Source: Draconibacterium orientale (GTDB lineage Bacteria; Bacteroidota; Bacteroidia; Bacteroidales; Prolixibacteraceae). Taken from it: a stretch of 64,000 bases of DNA. The stretch covers positions 434,001 through 498,000 of the forward strand of contig NZ_CP007451.1 of NCBI RefSeq assembly GCF_000626635.1, read 5' to 3'. Each line of letters begins with the position of its first letter. Position 1 is the first letter of the stretch. Below the pieces are notes generated by a model. It worked only from the letters and a program-made list of their open reading frames with translations. It did not search any database and was not told the origin of the DNA. Shown piece after piece: positions 8,230 through 16,960 of the stretch. The translations under genes were made by a program, and so were the position numbers.

Positions 8230-10578
8230 ATGATGAAAACAATCATGTTACTCCTTCTCCTTTCTGTTGGAGTTGTAGTTCAAGCACAGAACATTACCTT
8301 AAGCGGTTACCTCAGAGACGCCTCCAACGGAGAAGCACTGATTGGTGCTACGGTTTATGTTGAAGAACTGAAACAGGGTACCGCGTCAAATGCCTACGGA
8401 TTTTACTCACTTACCATTCCCGAAGGAAGCTACACGCTTCAGATTTCGTTTATCGGTTACCAAACCATTAAACAGAAAATTGATGCCAAGGAAAGCCTGA
8501 ACATTTCGCTTTCGTTACAGGAAAATACCGAAGTAATGGAAGAGATTATTGTAAGCGGCGAAGCTGCCAATGCCAATGTTGAACGTATTGAAATGGGAAT
8601 GGAAAAACTTCCGGTGAAAACCATTCAGAAGCTTCCGGCATTTATGGGAGAAGTGGATATTATCCGCACCATTCAGCTGTTGCCCGGCATTCAAAGTGGC
8701 GGCGAAGCCAGCTCGGGATTATACGTTCGTGGCGGTGGCCCCGATGAAAACCTGATGATTTTGGACGAAGCGCCGGTTTACAATGCCTCGCACCTGATGG
8801 GTTTCTTTTCGGTGTTTAATTCAAATGCCATAAAAGATATTCAAGTTTACAAAAGCGGAATTCCGGCCGAATACGGCGGAAAAGCCTCTTCGGTAATCGA
8901 TATCCGACAAAAAGACGGGAACTCCAAACAGTTTGGTTTCGATGGTGGAATTGGAAACCTGTCGAGCCGATTAACTTTGGAAGGCCCGATTATTAAAGAC
9001 AAATGGAGTTTTCTGCTGGCCGGTCGCCGCACCTATTATGATATTTTGGGAAAAGCTGCCGGTTTGGATGAACTGGAAGACAACACCATGTATTTTTACG
9101 ATTTAAACGGAAAATCGAATCTCGTCATCAACAACAATAACCGCATTTACCTTTCGGGGTATATGGGCGAAGATGTTTTTGAAATAGGCGAATCGATGTA
9201 TATGCGTTGGGGAAATGCCACAGCAACGGCACGCTGGAACCACATTTTCGGCGATAAGATTTTTATGAATATCTCGGCCATTTTTTCTAACTACGATTAC
9301 AAACTTGGAGTTCCGGGAGATAATGCCGATAATTTCGATTGGTCATCAAGGATAAAAGACTACAACGGAAAAGCAGATTTTACCTGGTTTATGAATCCAC
9401 AAAACACGGTAAAATTTGGGCTGAACACCATCAGACATGAATTCCGCCCGGGTAAAATTACTACCAACGGCGATAACTCCATGTTTTCGGATATGGAACT
9501 GGCACACTACAATGCTATTGAAAGTGCGGTTTATCTTTCGAACGAACAGAAAATATCCGAACGATTTTCCATGCAATACGGCGTACGTTTAAGTCATTTT
9601 CAGCAGGTAGGCAAAGGAGAAGTGAATATTTACGCGGATCCGGAAAATCCTGATAAAAACGAAATTATTGAGACCATCAGCTACGGCAAAAAAGATAAAA
9701 TTGGTGATGCATTCGTTCATCTGGAGCCCCGTTTAAGCATGAAATACACCCTCGACCGGAACAGCTCGGTAAAAGGATCGTACAACCGGATGGTGCAAAA
9801 CCTGCACCTTATTTCGAACACGCAGTCGCCCACGCCACTCGACATTTGGCTGCCATCGAGTACTTACATAAAACCACTGAAAGTTGATCAGGTGTCGCTC
9901 GGCTATTTCCGAAATTTTCAGCAAAATATGTGGGAAACATCGGTTGAGGTTTATTACAAAGACATGCAAAATGTTCTGGACTACATTGAGGGAGCAGAAC
10001 TGTTTCTGAACGATGCTATTGAAACCGAGTTGCTGCATGGTTCAGGCACTTCGAAAGGATTGGAGGCACTGGTTAAAAAATCGAAAGGAAAACTTACCGG
10101 TTGGGTGGGTTACACCTGGTCGAAAACCGAACGCGAAATTCCGGGTATCAACAACGGAAATCCATACCCGTCGTCGTACGACCGCACACACGATCTTTCG
10201 CTGGTATCGAGTTACCAGTTGTACGACCGCTGGAATTTTGCCGCCAACTTTGTTTATGCAACCGGAAATCCAACATCGTACCCGGTGGCCAAATACTATG
10301 TTCAGGGCAACCAGGTGTACGAATATTCGGCCCGCAACAGCAACCGCATTCCGGATTACAACCGCCTCGACCTGTCGTTTACCTACGACTTTAAAAAGAA
10401 TGCAAACCGCCGTTTTAAACAATCGATAAACGTATCGGTTTACAATGTTTACGGACGACGAAATGCCTACTCAATTACTCCGGAAGCCAATGAAGACAAT
10501 CCGAACCAAACGGAATTTATTCGTTTGTCGATTATCGGAGCTCCTATCCCATCAGTCACTTATAACTTCAAATTTTAA
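8230..10578 (+). CDS. TonB-dependent outer-membrane receptor with N-terminal carboxypeptidase-like domain
   Basis: The start was placed at ATGATGAAA (8230), since MMKTIMLLLLLSVGVVVQAQ is a clean signal peptide; a TTG 48 bases upstream would add a charged 16-residue leader and is unlikely. A CarboxypepD_reg-like beta-sandwich follows (GYLRDASNGEALIGATVYVEE, about 20-105), then the plug (about 120-230, with LPGIQSGGEASSGLYVRGG) and a 22-strand barrel ending in an aromatic residue (YNFKF). At about 782 residues it is shorter than SusC proteins and lacks a SusD partner. The DUF4249 gene begins five bases after its stop. This receptor/DUF4249 pairing is widespread in the phylum; the substrate is unknown. 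Confidence 0.88.
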   Translation: MMKTIMLLLLLSVGVVVQAQNITLSGYLRDASNGEALIGATVYVEELKQGTASNAYGFYSLTIPEGSYTLQISFIGYQTIKQKIDAKESLNISLSLQENTEVMEEIIVSGEAANANVERIEMGMEKLPVKTIQKLPAFMGEVDIIRTIQLLPGIQSGGEASSGLYVRGGGPDENLMILDEAPVYNASHLMGFFSVFNSNAIKDIQVYKSGIPAEYGGKASSVIDIRQKDGNSKQFGFDGGIGNLSSRLTLEGPIIKDKWSFLLAGRRTYYDILGKAAGLDELEDNTMYFYDLNGKSNLVINNNNRIYLSGYMGEDVFEIGESMYMRWGNATATARWNHIFGDKIFMNISAIFSNYDYKLGVPGDNADNFDWSSRIKDYNGKADFTWFMNPQNTVKFGLNTIRHEFRPGKITTNGDNSMFSDMELAHYNAIESAVYLSNEQKISERFSMQYGVRLSHFQQVGKGEVNIYADPENPDKNEIIETISYGKKDKIGDAFVHLEPRLSMKYTLDRNSSVKGSYNRMVQNLHLISNTQSPTPLDIWLPSSTYIKPLKVDQVSLGYFRNFQQNMWETSVEVYYKDMQNVLDYIEGAELFLNDAIETELLHGSGTSKGLEALVKKSKGKLTGWVGYTWSKTEREIPGINNGNPYPSSYDRTHDLSLVSSYQLYDRWNFAANFVYATGNPTSYPVAKYYVQGNQVYEYSARNSNRIPDYNRLDLSFTYDFKKNANRRFKQSINVSVYNVYGRRNAYSITPEANEDNPNQTEFIRLSIIGAPIPSVTYNFKF

Positions 10579-10583
10579 TCGTC

Positions 10584-11501
10584 ATGAAAACAGCACAAAT
10601 AATAAAAGGAATTATCATTCTTCTGTTTGCCATAGTTGCATTCACCGCATGCGAAGATGTGGTTGAGGTGGAACTAAACGACGAAGATATTGACCTGATA
10701 GCCGTTGAAGCGTACATTAATACCAAGGCCGAAAACAACGTTTACGTAAAGCTTGAACGCACGCTTGCAGTAAATCAAACAGCACAAAACCCGGCAATCA
10801 GCAACGCCTTGGTTCAGTTAAGCGACAATGCGGCATCGCCAAATACGGTAACACTTGAAGAACAAGGTACCACCGGAATTTATGTATTGCCTGCCGGAAC
10901 AAGTTATCCGGGTGTTACCGGCCGCACTTATACGCTAACAATTACCACTCCTGACGGCACAGTAATTACCGGGGAAGAGTATTTACAGAAAGTTGAAACG
11001 CTTGATACAGTAAAAGTGAATTTAAGCGACCGTGGCAATTACGATTACCTGGGAATCTTTATTAACTCGCAGGAAACTCCGGGTTTGGGCCATTATTACA
11101 AATGGGATATTTATATAAACGGAGCGTTTTTGAATGACGGTGAGGACCTGGCCTTTGCCAGCGATGAACTGGTGGATGGAAATTATATTTACGACATGTT
11201 AATCCTCCTCGACTGGGAGGACGAAGAAGAAGACAAAATACTTCATCCGGGAGATAGCGTTGTGGTGGAGCAACTCTCCATTTCGGAAGCTGCATACGAA
11301 TTTTACTGGGGATTAAGCGACCAAGCCTGGGCCGGAAGCCCATTTAGTGTGCCGCCGGCAAATGTACCCGGCAACCTGATTTCCAACAACGGAAAGCGTA
11401 TTCTGGGGCTGTTCTCGGCACGCGATGTTTCGGTTGGAAATACAGTAATCATCGATGACTCAAATTTTACACCTTTGGTATCGAGTATTCCCGGAATTTA
11501 A
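10584..11501 (+). CDS. DUF4249 lipoprotein, partner of the TonB receptor
   Basis: This 305-residue protein has a lipoprotein signal (LLFAIVAFTAC, Cys23). It then shows the DUF4249 opening: an acidic segment, IAVEAYINTKAENNVYVKL with strand pattern, and PAISNALVQLSDN followed by a GVTGRTYTLTI segment. DUF4249 proteins have beta-sandwich folds and are nearly always encoded directly after a TonB receptor of the kind found here, so a surface or periplasmic accessory role in uptake is likely. It is five bases downstream of the receptor and ends before a strong hairpin. No ligand can be named. Confidence 0.87.
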   Translation: MKTAQIIKGIIILLFAIVAFTACEDVVEVELNDEDIDLIAVEAYINTKAENNVYVKLERTLAVNQTAQNPAISNALVQLSDNAASPNTVTLEEQGTTGIYVLPAGTSYPGVTGRTYTLTITTPDGTVITGEEYLQKVETLDTVKVNLSDRGNYDYLGIFINSQETPGLGHYYKWDIYINGAFLNDGEDLAFASDELVDGNYIYDMLILLDWEDEEEDKILHPGDSVVVEQLSISEAAYEFYWGLSDQAWAGSPFSVPPANVPGNLISNNGKRILGLFSARDVSVGNTVIIDDSNFTPLVSSIPGI

Positions 11502-11545
11502 CTACCATTGGCATAATAAAACTTTGAATTAAAAATTTCCGAAGA

Positions 11546-11598
11546 AAAAACGAAGCTTGCTTTATGAAACGAACATGAAATTGGCAAGCTTCGTTTTT
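11546..11598. terminator. Strong hairpin terminator after the DUF4249 gene
   Basis: Positions 11546-11560 (AAAAACGAAGCTTGC) pair perfectly with 11584-11598 (GCAAGCTTCGTTTTT), with a 23-base loop. The T-run at the end of the right arm marks it as a terminator for the TonB receptor operon. Confidence 0.75.
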
Positions 11599-11647
11599 CA
11601 TGTCGGTATTAATTGCTACTTTTCGTTAGTTTTGCAGTTTTAGCGGA

Positions 11648-12637
11648 ATGAAAAAGAACATTGAAAAAATAACGGGCTATTTAAAAATTGAGCAACTTAA
11701 AAACGACAAGCGCGTAATCGTTTATCTGATTTGCGTGCTTATTGCCACAGTGCTTTGGTTTTTAAATGCTTTGGAAAAGGATTACTCTACAACTATTGCT
11801 TACCCGGTTCGGTATGTAAGTCCGCCAAACCACCAGTTTTTAGCGAACAAACCTCCCGAAAAACTCGATTTGAAAGTTGATGCACACGGCTTTACACTTT
11901 TGCGCCATAAACTCAATTTTTCCTATTCGCCTATAATTTTAAACCTGACGAATATTACGCAAAACCTGGAATCGGACAATGGTACCTATCTGGTGCCAAC
12001 AAATACCTTAAACCGACGAATTTCGAGCCAGATAAGCAGCGAAATCAGCTTGCAACAGGTAAATCCTGATATCATACGAATAGTTCTCGACAGTTTAAAA
12101 ACTAAAACAGTTCCGGTAAAAGCCAATGTTTCAATCAACTTTAAATCGCAGTTTAATTTAAAAAATCAGGTGCAGGTAAAACCGTCACAAGTTAAGATTA
12201 CCGGTCCGGCGTCGGTTGTCGATACCGTTCATTTTCTTTCAACTACAAAAAAATCGTTTGAAGAAGTGGATAAAACGATTACCCGCAACATAAAACTCAT
12301 ACATCCTGAAACAACCACGGTTGTTCCGGCAGAAGTGTTGCTACAAATTGAGGTGGAAAAACATACCGAGAAACAGGTTCGCCTTCCCATACAGGTTATT
12401 AATAAACCGGCCGATGTGCGGATTAAACTTTTCCCATCGGAACTTACGCTTAACTGCATTGTAGGTTTGAGCGAATTCGACAATATTTCGGAAGCCGATT
12501 TTCGGGCGGTGGTTGATTATGCATCGATGAGTAACAGCGAAAGCCGTCTGAAGGTGAAAATAACCGATAAACCATCGTTTGTTGAGATCTCGCGCTACTC
12601 TCCCGAATCGGTAGAATACCTCATTGAAACGTATTAA
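11648..12637 (+). CDS. YbbR-like domain protein (CdaR-like), membrane-anchored
   Basis: The 329-residue protein has one N-terminal membrane helix (about residues 25-41, VIVYLICVLIATVLWFL), followed by repeated YbbR-type beta domains across the outside of the membrane. Recognisable are PVKANVSINFKSQF...VKPSQVKITGPASVVD and a second EVEKHTEKQVRLPIQVINKP repeat. In Firmicutes YbbR/CdaR regulates the diadenylate cyclase, but in Bacteroidota the gene typically precedes coaE, as it does here with a 2-base gap. There is no diadenylate cyclase gene in view. A role in cell envelope or c-di-AMP control is inference. Confidence 0.8.
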   Translation: MKKNIEKITGYLKIEQLKNDKRVIVYLICVLIATVLWFLNALEKDYSTTIAYPVRYVSPPNHQFLANKPPEKLDLKVDAHGFTLLRHKLNFSYSPIILNLTNITQNLESDNGTYLVPTNTLNRRISSQISSEISLQQVNPDIIRIVLDSLKTKTVPVKANVSINFKSQFNLKNQVQVKPSQVKITGPASVVDTVHFLSTTKKSFEEVDKTITRNIKLIHPETTTVVPAEVLLQIEVEKHTEKQVRLPIQVINKPADVRIKLFPSELTLNCIVGLSEFDNISEADFRAVVDYASMSNSESRLKVKITDKPSFVEISRYSPESVEYLIETY

Positions 12638-12639
12638 AA

Positions 12640-13239
12640 ATGGCTTTAAAAATTGGAATTACAGGTGGAATTGGAAGTGGAAAATCGGTAATTTGCCAGG
12701 TTTTCAAACTTCTGGGAGCGCCTGTTTTTGAAGCCGACGTTTGGGCAAAGAAACTGATGAACTCGCACCCTGAAATTAAAACCGGACTTATTGACTGGTA
12801 TGGCTCCGACATTTATTCACCAAACGGCACAATTGACCGAAAAAAGCTGGCTGGCATCATTTTTACAGATAGCACAGCGATGCAGAAAGTAAACGGTTTA
12901 ATTCATCCCGTGGTGCGGCAGGAATTTATTATTTGGGCGGATAAACAAAACAGTTCATACGTCGTTCACGAAGCGGCTATTCTTTTCGAAAGCGGTTTCT
13001 ATAAAATGATGGATCATACGATTTTGGTAACTGCCCCCGAAAAGATGCGGATCGACCGCGTAACGAAACGCGATGGTTCAACAATGGAAGCCGTTAAAGA
13101 ACGGATGGGCAAACAATGGGGAGATGAGCAAAAACGCGAACTCGCTTCGTTAGAAATTAAAAATGACAACAAAACATTATTGATTCCTCAGATCATTGAA
13201 ATCGATAAGAAATTAAAAGAATATGGCAAAATTTGGTAA
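12640..13239 (+). CDS. coaE: Dephospho-CoA kinase
   Basis: The 199-residue kinase has the P-loop GITGGIGSGKS at residues 6-16, DADV-like FEADVWAKKLM, and HPVVRQEF and HEAAILFESGF motifs of CoaE. It catalyses the final ATP-dependent phosphorylation in coenzyme A synthesis in the cytoplasm. It starts 2 bases after the YbbR-like gene and its 3' end overlaps the next gene by 17 bases, so the three are translated from one transcript. Confidence 0.95.
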   Translation: MALKIGITGGIGSGKSVICQVFKLLGAPVFEADVWAKKLMNSHPEIKTGLIDWYGSDIYSPNGTIDRKKLAGIIFTDSTAMQKVNGLIHPVVRQEFIIWADKQNSSYVVHEAAILFESGFYKMMDHTILVTAPEKMRIDRVTKRDGSTMEAVKERMGKQWGDEQKRELASLEIKNDNKTLLIPQIIEIDKKLKEYGKIW

Positions 13240-13957
13240 ATGGATAGGAGCCGGACTAGGTGCTTTTGCCGGCGGTCCTATCGGCGCAATTATAGGTTTT
13301 ACAATAGGTTCGATGTTCGATGGTGGACAGGAAGCCGTAAAACGCGGAACACGAACGGGATACTCCGGCAGAACAACCACGGGCGGCTATGTAATGAGCC
13401 TTTTGGTTTTGGTTGCTGCCATAATGAAAGCCGATGGCAAAGTGCTGAAATCGGAGCTCGACTATGTAAAGAGATTTATGGTGCACAACTTTGGCGAAGA
13501 CTCGGCACAGGAGGCTATAAAAATGTTGCGCGACCTGCTGCAACAAACCATTCCGGTTAACGAAGTTTGCCAGCAGATTAAAGTAAATATGAATTATTCG
13601 GCACGTCTGCAGCTGGTGCATTTTTTGTTTGGAATTGCCCAGGCCGATGGGCAGGTTGATGTGCAAGAGCAAAAGCTGATTACCCACATCTGCAACCAAA
13701 TGGGCATTGGAAATAACGATTTTGAATCGATTCAGGCCATGTTTGTGCCCAACACCGATGGCGATTACAAAATACTTGAAATCGAACGCTCGGCCAGCAA
13801 CGACGATGTGAAAAAGGCCTACCGCCGTATGGCCATGAAATACCACCCTGATAAAGTAAGCACTCTGGGCGACGAAGTTCAGAATGCGGCAAAAGAGAAA
13901 TTCCAGAAAGTAAATCAGGCCTACGAAAACATTAAAAAGGAACGAAAGATAGCGTAA
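13223..13957 (+). CDS. TerB-like / DnaJ-domain protein (DjlA-like)
   Basis: The 244-residue protein opens with a Gly-rich hydrophobic hairpin (about residues 7-30, IGAGLGAFAGGPIGAIIGFTIG) that probably inserts in the membrane. A TerB-type helical domain follows (about 55-165; VMSLLVLVAAIMKADGKVLKSE and IAQADGQVD are the two acidic motifs), then a C-terminal J domain (about 178-244) with the HPD tripeptide in KYHPDKV. J domains stimulate DnaK-type ATPases, so it is probably a membrane-linked cochaperone. It overlaps coaE and is last in the ybbR-coaE group. Confidence 0.85.
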   Translation: MAKFGKWIGAGLGAFAGGPIGAIIGFTIGSMFDGGQEAVKRGTRTGYSGRTTTGGYVMSLLVLVAAIMKADGKVLKSELDYVKRFMVHNFGEDSAQEAIKMLRDLLQQTIPVNEVCQQIKVNMNYSARLQLVHFLFGIAQADGQVDVQEQKLITHICNQMGIGNNDFESIQAMFVPNTDGDYKILEIERSASNDDVKKAYRRMAMKYHPDKVSTLGDEVQNAAKEKFQKVNQAYENIKKERKIA

Positions 13958-13988
13958 TCAGTTGACAGTCTCAGTTAGCAGTTTTCAT

Positions 13989-14071
13989 TGTCATCTCGAA
14001 GGAAGCATGACTGAGAGATCTGTTACTTTGCAGCTACCGGAAACAGATTTCTCACTTCGTTCGAAATGACA
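13989..14071. repeat. Dispersed intergenic inverted repeat (TGTCATTTCGA type), copy 2
   Basis: The 5' arm TGTCATCTCGAAGG...GAGAGATCTG is matched by a 3' arm ending CGTTCGAAATGACA. It is a diverged copy of 337-413. It ends six bases before the ATG of the MOSC gene, so it forms that gene's leader. Confidence 0.6.
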
Positions 14072-14076
14072 AAACA

Positions 14077-14715
14077 ATGAAAATCATCTCAACAAATATT
14101 GCAGAAGCCCGGATAATTAACTGGAAGGGAAAAGAAGTCCCAACCGGGTTGTACAAATTTGGCGTTGACAAGGGGATTTTTCTCGGCAAAGAAGATGTGA
14201 AACACGACAACGTGATGGACCGCAGATACCATGGCGGCGTTGATAAAGCCTGTTACCTCTATTCTGCGGATCATTACCAGTACTGGCAAGATCTTTATCC
14301 TCACCTGGAAATGCCTTGGGGAATGTTTGGCGAAAACCTTACAGTGAAAGGCCTGCACGAGAAGGAAACGAATATTGGCGACACCTATAAAATTGGAGAA
14401 GCGGTGGTGCAGGTTACTCAACCACGCCAGCCCTGTTTTAAATTGCAATTCCGGTTTAACAACAACAATATTGTGCGCCAGTTTATCGACTCCGGTTTAT
14501 CGGGCGTTTATGTCAGAGTTTTGCAAAAAGGGCACGTAAATCCCGGCGACAATATGCAGCTAATCGAAAGAAAACAATCGCTGTCAATCCACGAAGTTTA
14601 CACCCTGCTTTATGCCGGCGAATTCGATGAAAAAGTAAAAAAAGCAGTAAACGATCCGCTAATTGCCGAAAGCTGCAAACGTGATTTAATAAAACGCTGG
14701 GGCGATTATTTGTAA
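14077..14715 (+). CDS. MOSC domain protein, YiiM type
   Basis: At 212 residues this matches YiiM-like proteins: an N-terminal MOSC beta barrel (about 1-155) and a short C-terminal three-helix domain (about 160-212). It shows the family sequence DRRYHGGVDKACYLY, GMFGENLTV, and the conserved Cys in QPRQPCFKLQFR, the residue that handles sulfur in MOSC domains. YiiM proteins reduce N-hydroxylated compounds using a molybdenum cofactor; the exact substrate is unknown. It stands alone, preceded by a REP-like repeat. Confidence 0.88.
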   Translation: MKIISTNIAEARIINWKGKEVPTGLYKFGVDKGIFLGKEDVKHDNVMDRRYHGGVDKACYLYSADHYQYWQDLYPHLEMPWGMFGENLTVKGLHEKETNIGDTYKIGEAVVQVTQPRQPCFKLQFRFNNNNIVRQFIDSGLSGVYVRVLQKGHVNPGDNMQLIERKQSLSIHEVYTLLYAGEFDEKVKKAVNDPLIAESCKRDLIKRWGDYL

Positions 14716-14886
14716 GCCGTTAGGCTCCAAAACATTGCAAATAGAACCATTTTAAATAGCAACATATCTAAAGATTTACAGGTTACCTTTCTCCTTTTTT
14801 CCGAATATATAAGTGGACAAGGAAGGAAGTGCAAACCTCTTTCAACCATTAAATCAGAAGTGCAATATTAAATTGCGAAAGACATT

Positions 14887-14921
14887 AAGGAGGCTTTGAA
14901 GATGGCCTCCTTTCTTTTTAA
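14887..14921 (+). terminator. Terminator, plus strand
   Basis: AAGGAGGC (14887-14894) pairs with GCCTCCTT (14905-14912), followed by TCTTTTTA. It is about 170 bases after the MOSC stop codon, so a short unrecognised transcript could precede it. Confidence 0.65.
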
Positions 14922-14960
14922 AAAGGCGTTTCCACCTGAAATTTCAATAAAACAAATAGC

Positions 14961-15006
14961 TAAAAAAGAACAACCCGTTTCAAATTAAGTCTTGAAACGG
15001 GTTGTT
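14961..15006 (-). terminator. argS terminator, minus strand
   Basis: A perfect 15-bp stem, 14969-14983 with 14992-15006 (TTGAAACGGGTTGTT), is followed on the minus strand by a T-run. It lies 60 bases past the argS stop. Confidence 0.8.
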
Positions 15007-15066
15007 AGCTATAAAATTAATACAGCTTTCTGTAATTCTTTTTTATGACTGGTGAGATTACTGAAA

Positions 15067-16857
15067 CTACATTCTTTCAGGCATTTCAACTCCCAGCAAG
15101 CCCATACCAGTTTGCACCACCTGCCCCACTGCTGATGCCAGCACCAGGCGGAAGTTTTTCACACTTTCGTTAGCTTCTCCAAGGATTGAATGATCGTGAT
15201 AAAACTGGTTGAATTCTTTTACCAACTCGTAGCAGTAGTTGGCAATAATCGCCGGGCTGTAGTTGTCGCCCGCTTCCTCAACTGCTGCAGGAAACAACGA
15301 AATACGTTTCACCAAATCCTTTTCTTTTGATGAAAGTGATTCAACTGCTACATTTTCGTCGATCGTAATATTTTGATCGGCAGCTTTCCGCAACACCGAT
15401 TTAATACGTGCATAGGTATATTGAATAAATGGCCCGGTATTTCCGTTAAAATCGATCGATTCTTCCGGGTTGAACATCATGTTCTTCCTTGGATCCACTT
15501 TCAAAATAAAATATTTCAGCGCTCCAAGAGCAATCATTTTAAAGGTATTCTCGGCATCGTCTCCGGTTAATGAGTCAAGTTTTCCTAACTCGGCCGACAT
15601 TTCGCGAGCCACTTCAACCATGTTATCCACCAAATCATCGGCATCAACAACGGTTCCTTCGCGCGATTTCATTTTTCCCGATGGCAATTCAACCATTCCG
15701 TACGAGAAGTGGTACAAATCTTTTCCCCAGCTAAATCCAAGTTTATCCAGCAAAATAGCCAACACCTGGAAATGGTAATTTTGCTCGTTACCCACCACAT
15801 AAACCATTTTATCGATCGAATAATCGTTAAAACGCATTTTAGCCGTACCAATGTCCTGGGTCATATAAACCGAGGTGCCATCGCTGCGCAGCAATATTTT
15901 TTGGTCTAATCCTTCACCCGTAAGATCGGCCCAAACCGAGTTGTCCTCGCGTCGTGTAAAAGTGCCTTCTTCCAACCCTCTCAACACTTCTTCTTTACCA
16001 ATAAGGTACGTGTCCGATTCGTAATAAATCTTATCGAAACCAACTCCAAGCGTTTTATAGGTTACATCAAAACCTGCATATACCCAGTTGTTCATCATCT
16101 TCCAAAGCTCAACTGTTTCCTCGTCTTTTGCTTCCCACTTTCTTAACAACTCGCGGGCTGCAATAATTGATGGTGCCTGGTTCTCGGCTTCTTCTTTTGA
16201 AATACCTTTTTCAACCAGTTCAGCTATTTCTGCTTTGTAATGTTTGTCAAATTCAACGTAGTATTTTCCAACCAGGTGGTCGCCTTTCATTCCGGTACTT
16301 TCAGGCGTTTCTCCGTTGCCCCATTGTTTCCAGGCATACATCGATTTACAGATGTGGATACCACGGTCGTTTACAATGTTGGTCATTACCACTTTTTTAC
16401 CATTGGCCTTCAAAATCTCTGAGATCGAAAATCCCAATAAGTTGTTTCTGATGTGCCCCAAGTGAAGTGGTTTATTGGTATTTGGCGACGAGTATTCAAC
16501 CATTACCAGCTCGCTATCGTCGGCTACCGGTTTTAAGCCAAATTCTGAATTGGTGAAACTGCTTTTTAGAACATCGAGCCAATAGCTCTGGCTGATCTCC
16601 AGATTCAAAAAGCCTTTAATAACGTTGAAGTTTTCAACTGTTTCAACATTTTCAACCAGATATTTTCCAAGATCTTCGGCAGTTTGCTCCGGCCCCTTTT
16701 TTGAGTATCGCAAAAAAGGAAATACCACAACGGTAATATCGCCGTCGAAATCCTTTCGGGTATTTTGTACCTGTACCTGGTTTTCCGGTAAATCTGCGCC
16801 GTATAAAGACTTCATTGCTTCAACGGTTCTTTTCTGAATCAAACTTTCGATACTCAT
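15067..16857 (-). CDS. argS: Arginyl-tRNA synthetase
   Basis: The start was set at ATGAGTATCGAA (16857), giving 596 residues, the usual length in this phylum; the frame stays open another 23 residues upstream but that extension is hydrophobic and atypical. It is a class I synthetase with the HIGH-type motif in PLHLGHIRNN (near residue 130) and a KMSKS-equivalent MKSREGT. The C-terminal DALR anticodon-binding domain covers about the last 120 residues, and the N-terminal Arg_tRNA_synt_N domain about the first 90. It charges tRNA-Arg in the cytoplasm. It is monocistronic. Confidence 0.96.
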   Translation of the reverse strand: MSIESLIQKRTVEAMKSLYGADLPENQVQVQNTRKDFDGDITVVVFPFLRYSKKGPEQTAEDLGKYLVENVETVENFNVIKGFLNLEISQSYWLDVLKSSFTNSEFGLKPVADDSELVMVEYSSPNTNKPLHLGHIRNNLLGFSISEILKANGKKVVMTNIVNDRGIHICKSMYAWKQWGNGETPESTGMKGDHLVGKYYVEFDKHYKAEIAELVEKGISKEEAENQAPSIIAARELLRKWEAKDEETVELWKMMNNWVYAGFDVTYKTLGVGFDKIYYESDTYLIGKEEVLRGLEEGTFTRREDNSVWADLTGEGLDQKILLRSDGTSVYMTQDIGTAKMRFNDYSIDKMVYVVGNEQNYHFQVLAILLDKLGFSWGKDLYHFSYGMVELPSGKMKSREGTVVDADDLVDNMVEVAREMSAELGKLDSLTGDDAENTFKMIALGALKYFILKVDPRKNMMFNPEESIDFNGNTGPFIQYTYARIKSVLRKAADQNITIDENVAVESLSSKEKDLVKRISLFPAAVEEAGDNYSPAIIANYCYELVKEFNQFYHDHSILGEANESVKNFRLVLASAVGQVVQTGMGLLGVEMPERM

Positions 16858-16960
16858 AATTAAGCTTATTTTTTTGAGACCGCAAATATAACACATTACA
16901 GCCATAAACGAGAAAAGCCCTGCCAAATGACAGAGCTTTTCGAAAATATTTAATTAAAGC

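Larger units (their letters stand above)
14716..15066. other. Intergenic stretch between convergent genes: two terminators only
   Basis: No coding frame is convincing here. The stretch contains the two terminator hairpins listed separately, one facing each flanking gene. Confidence 0.6.
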
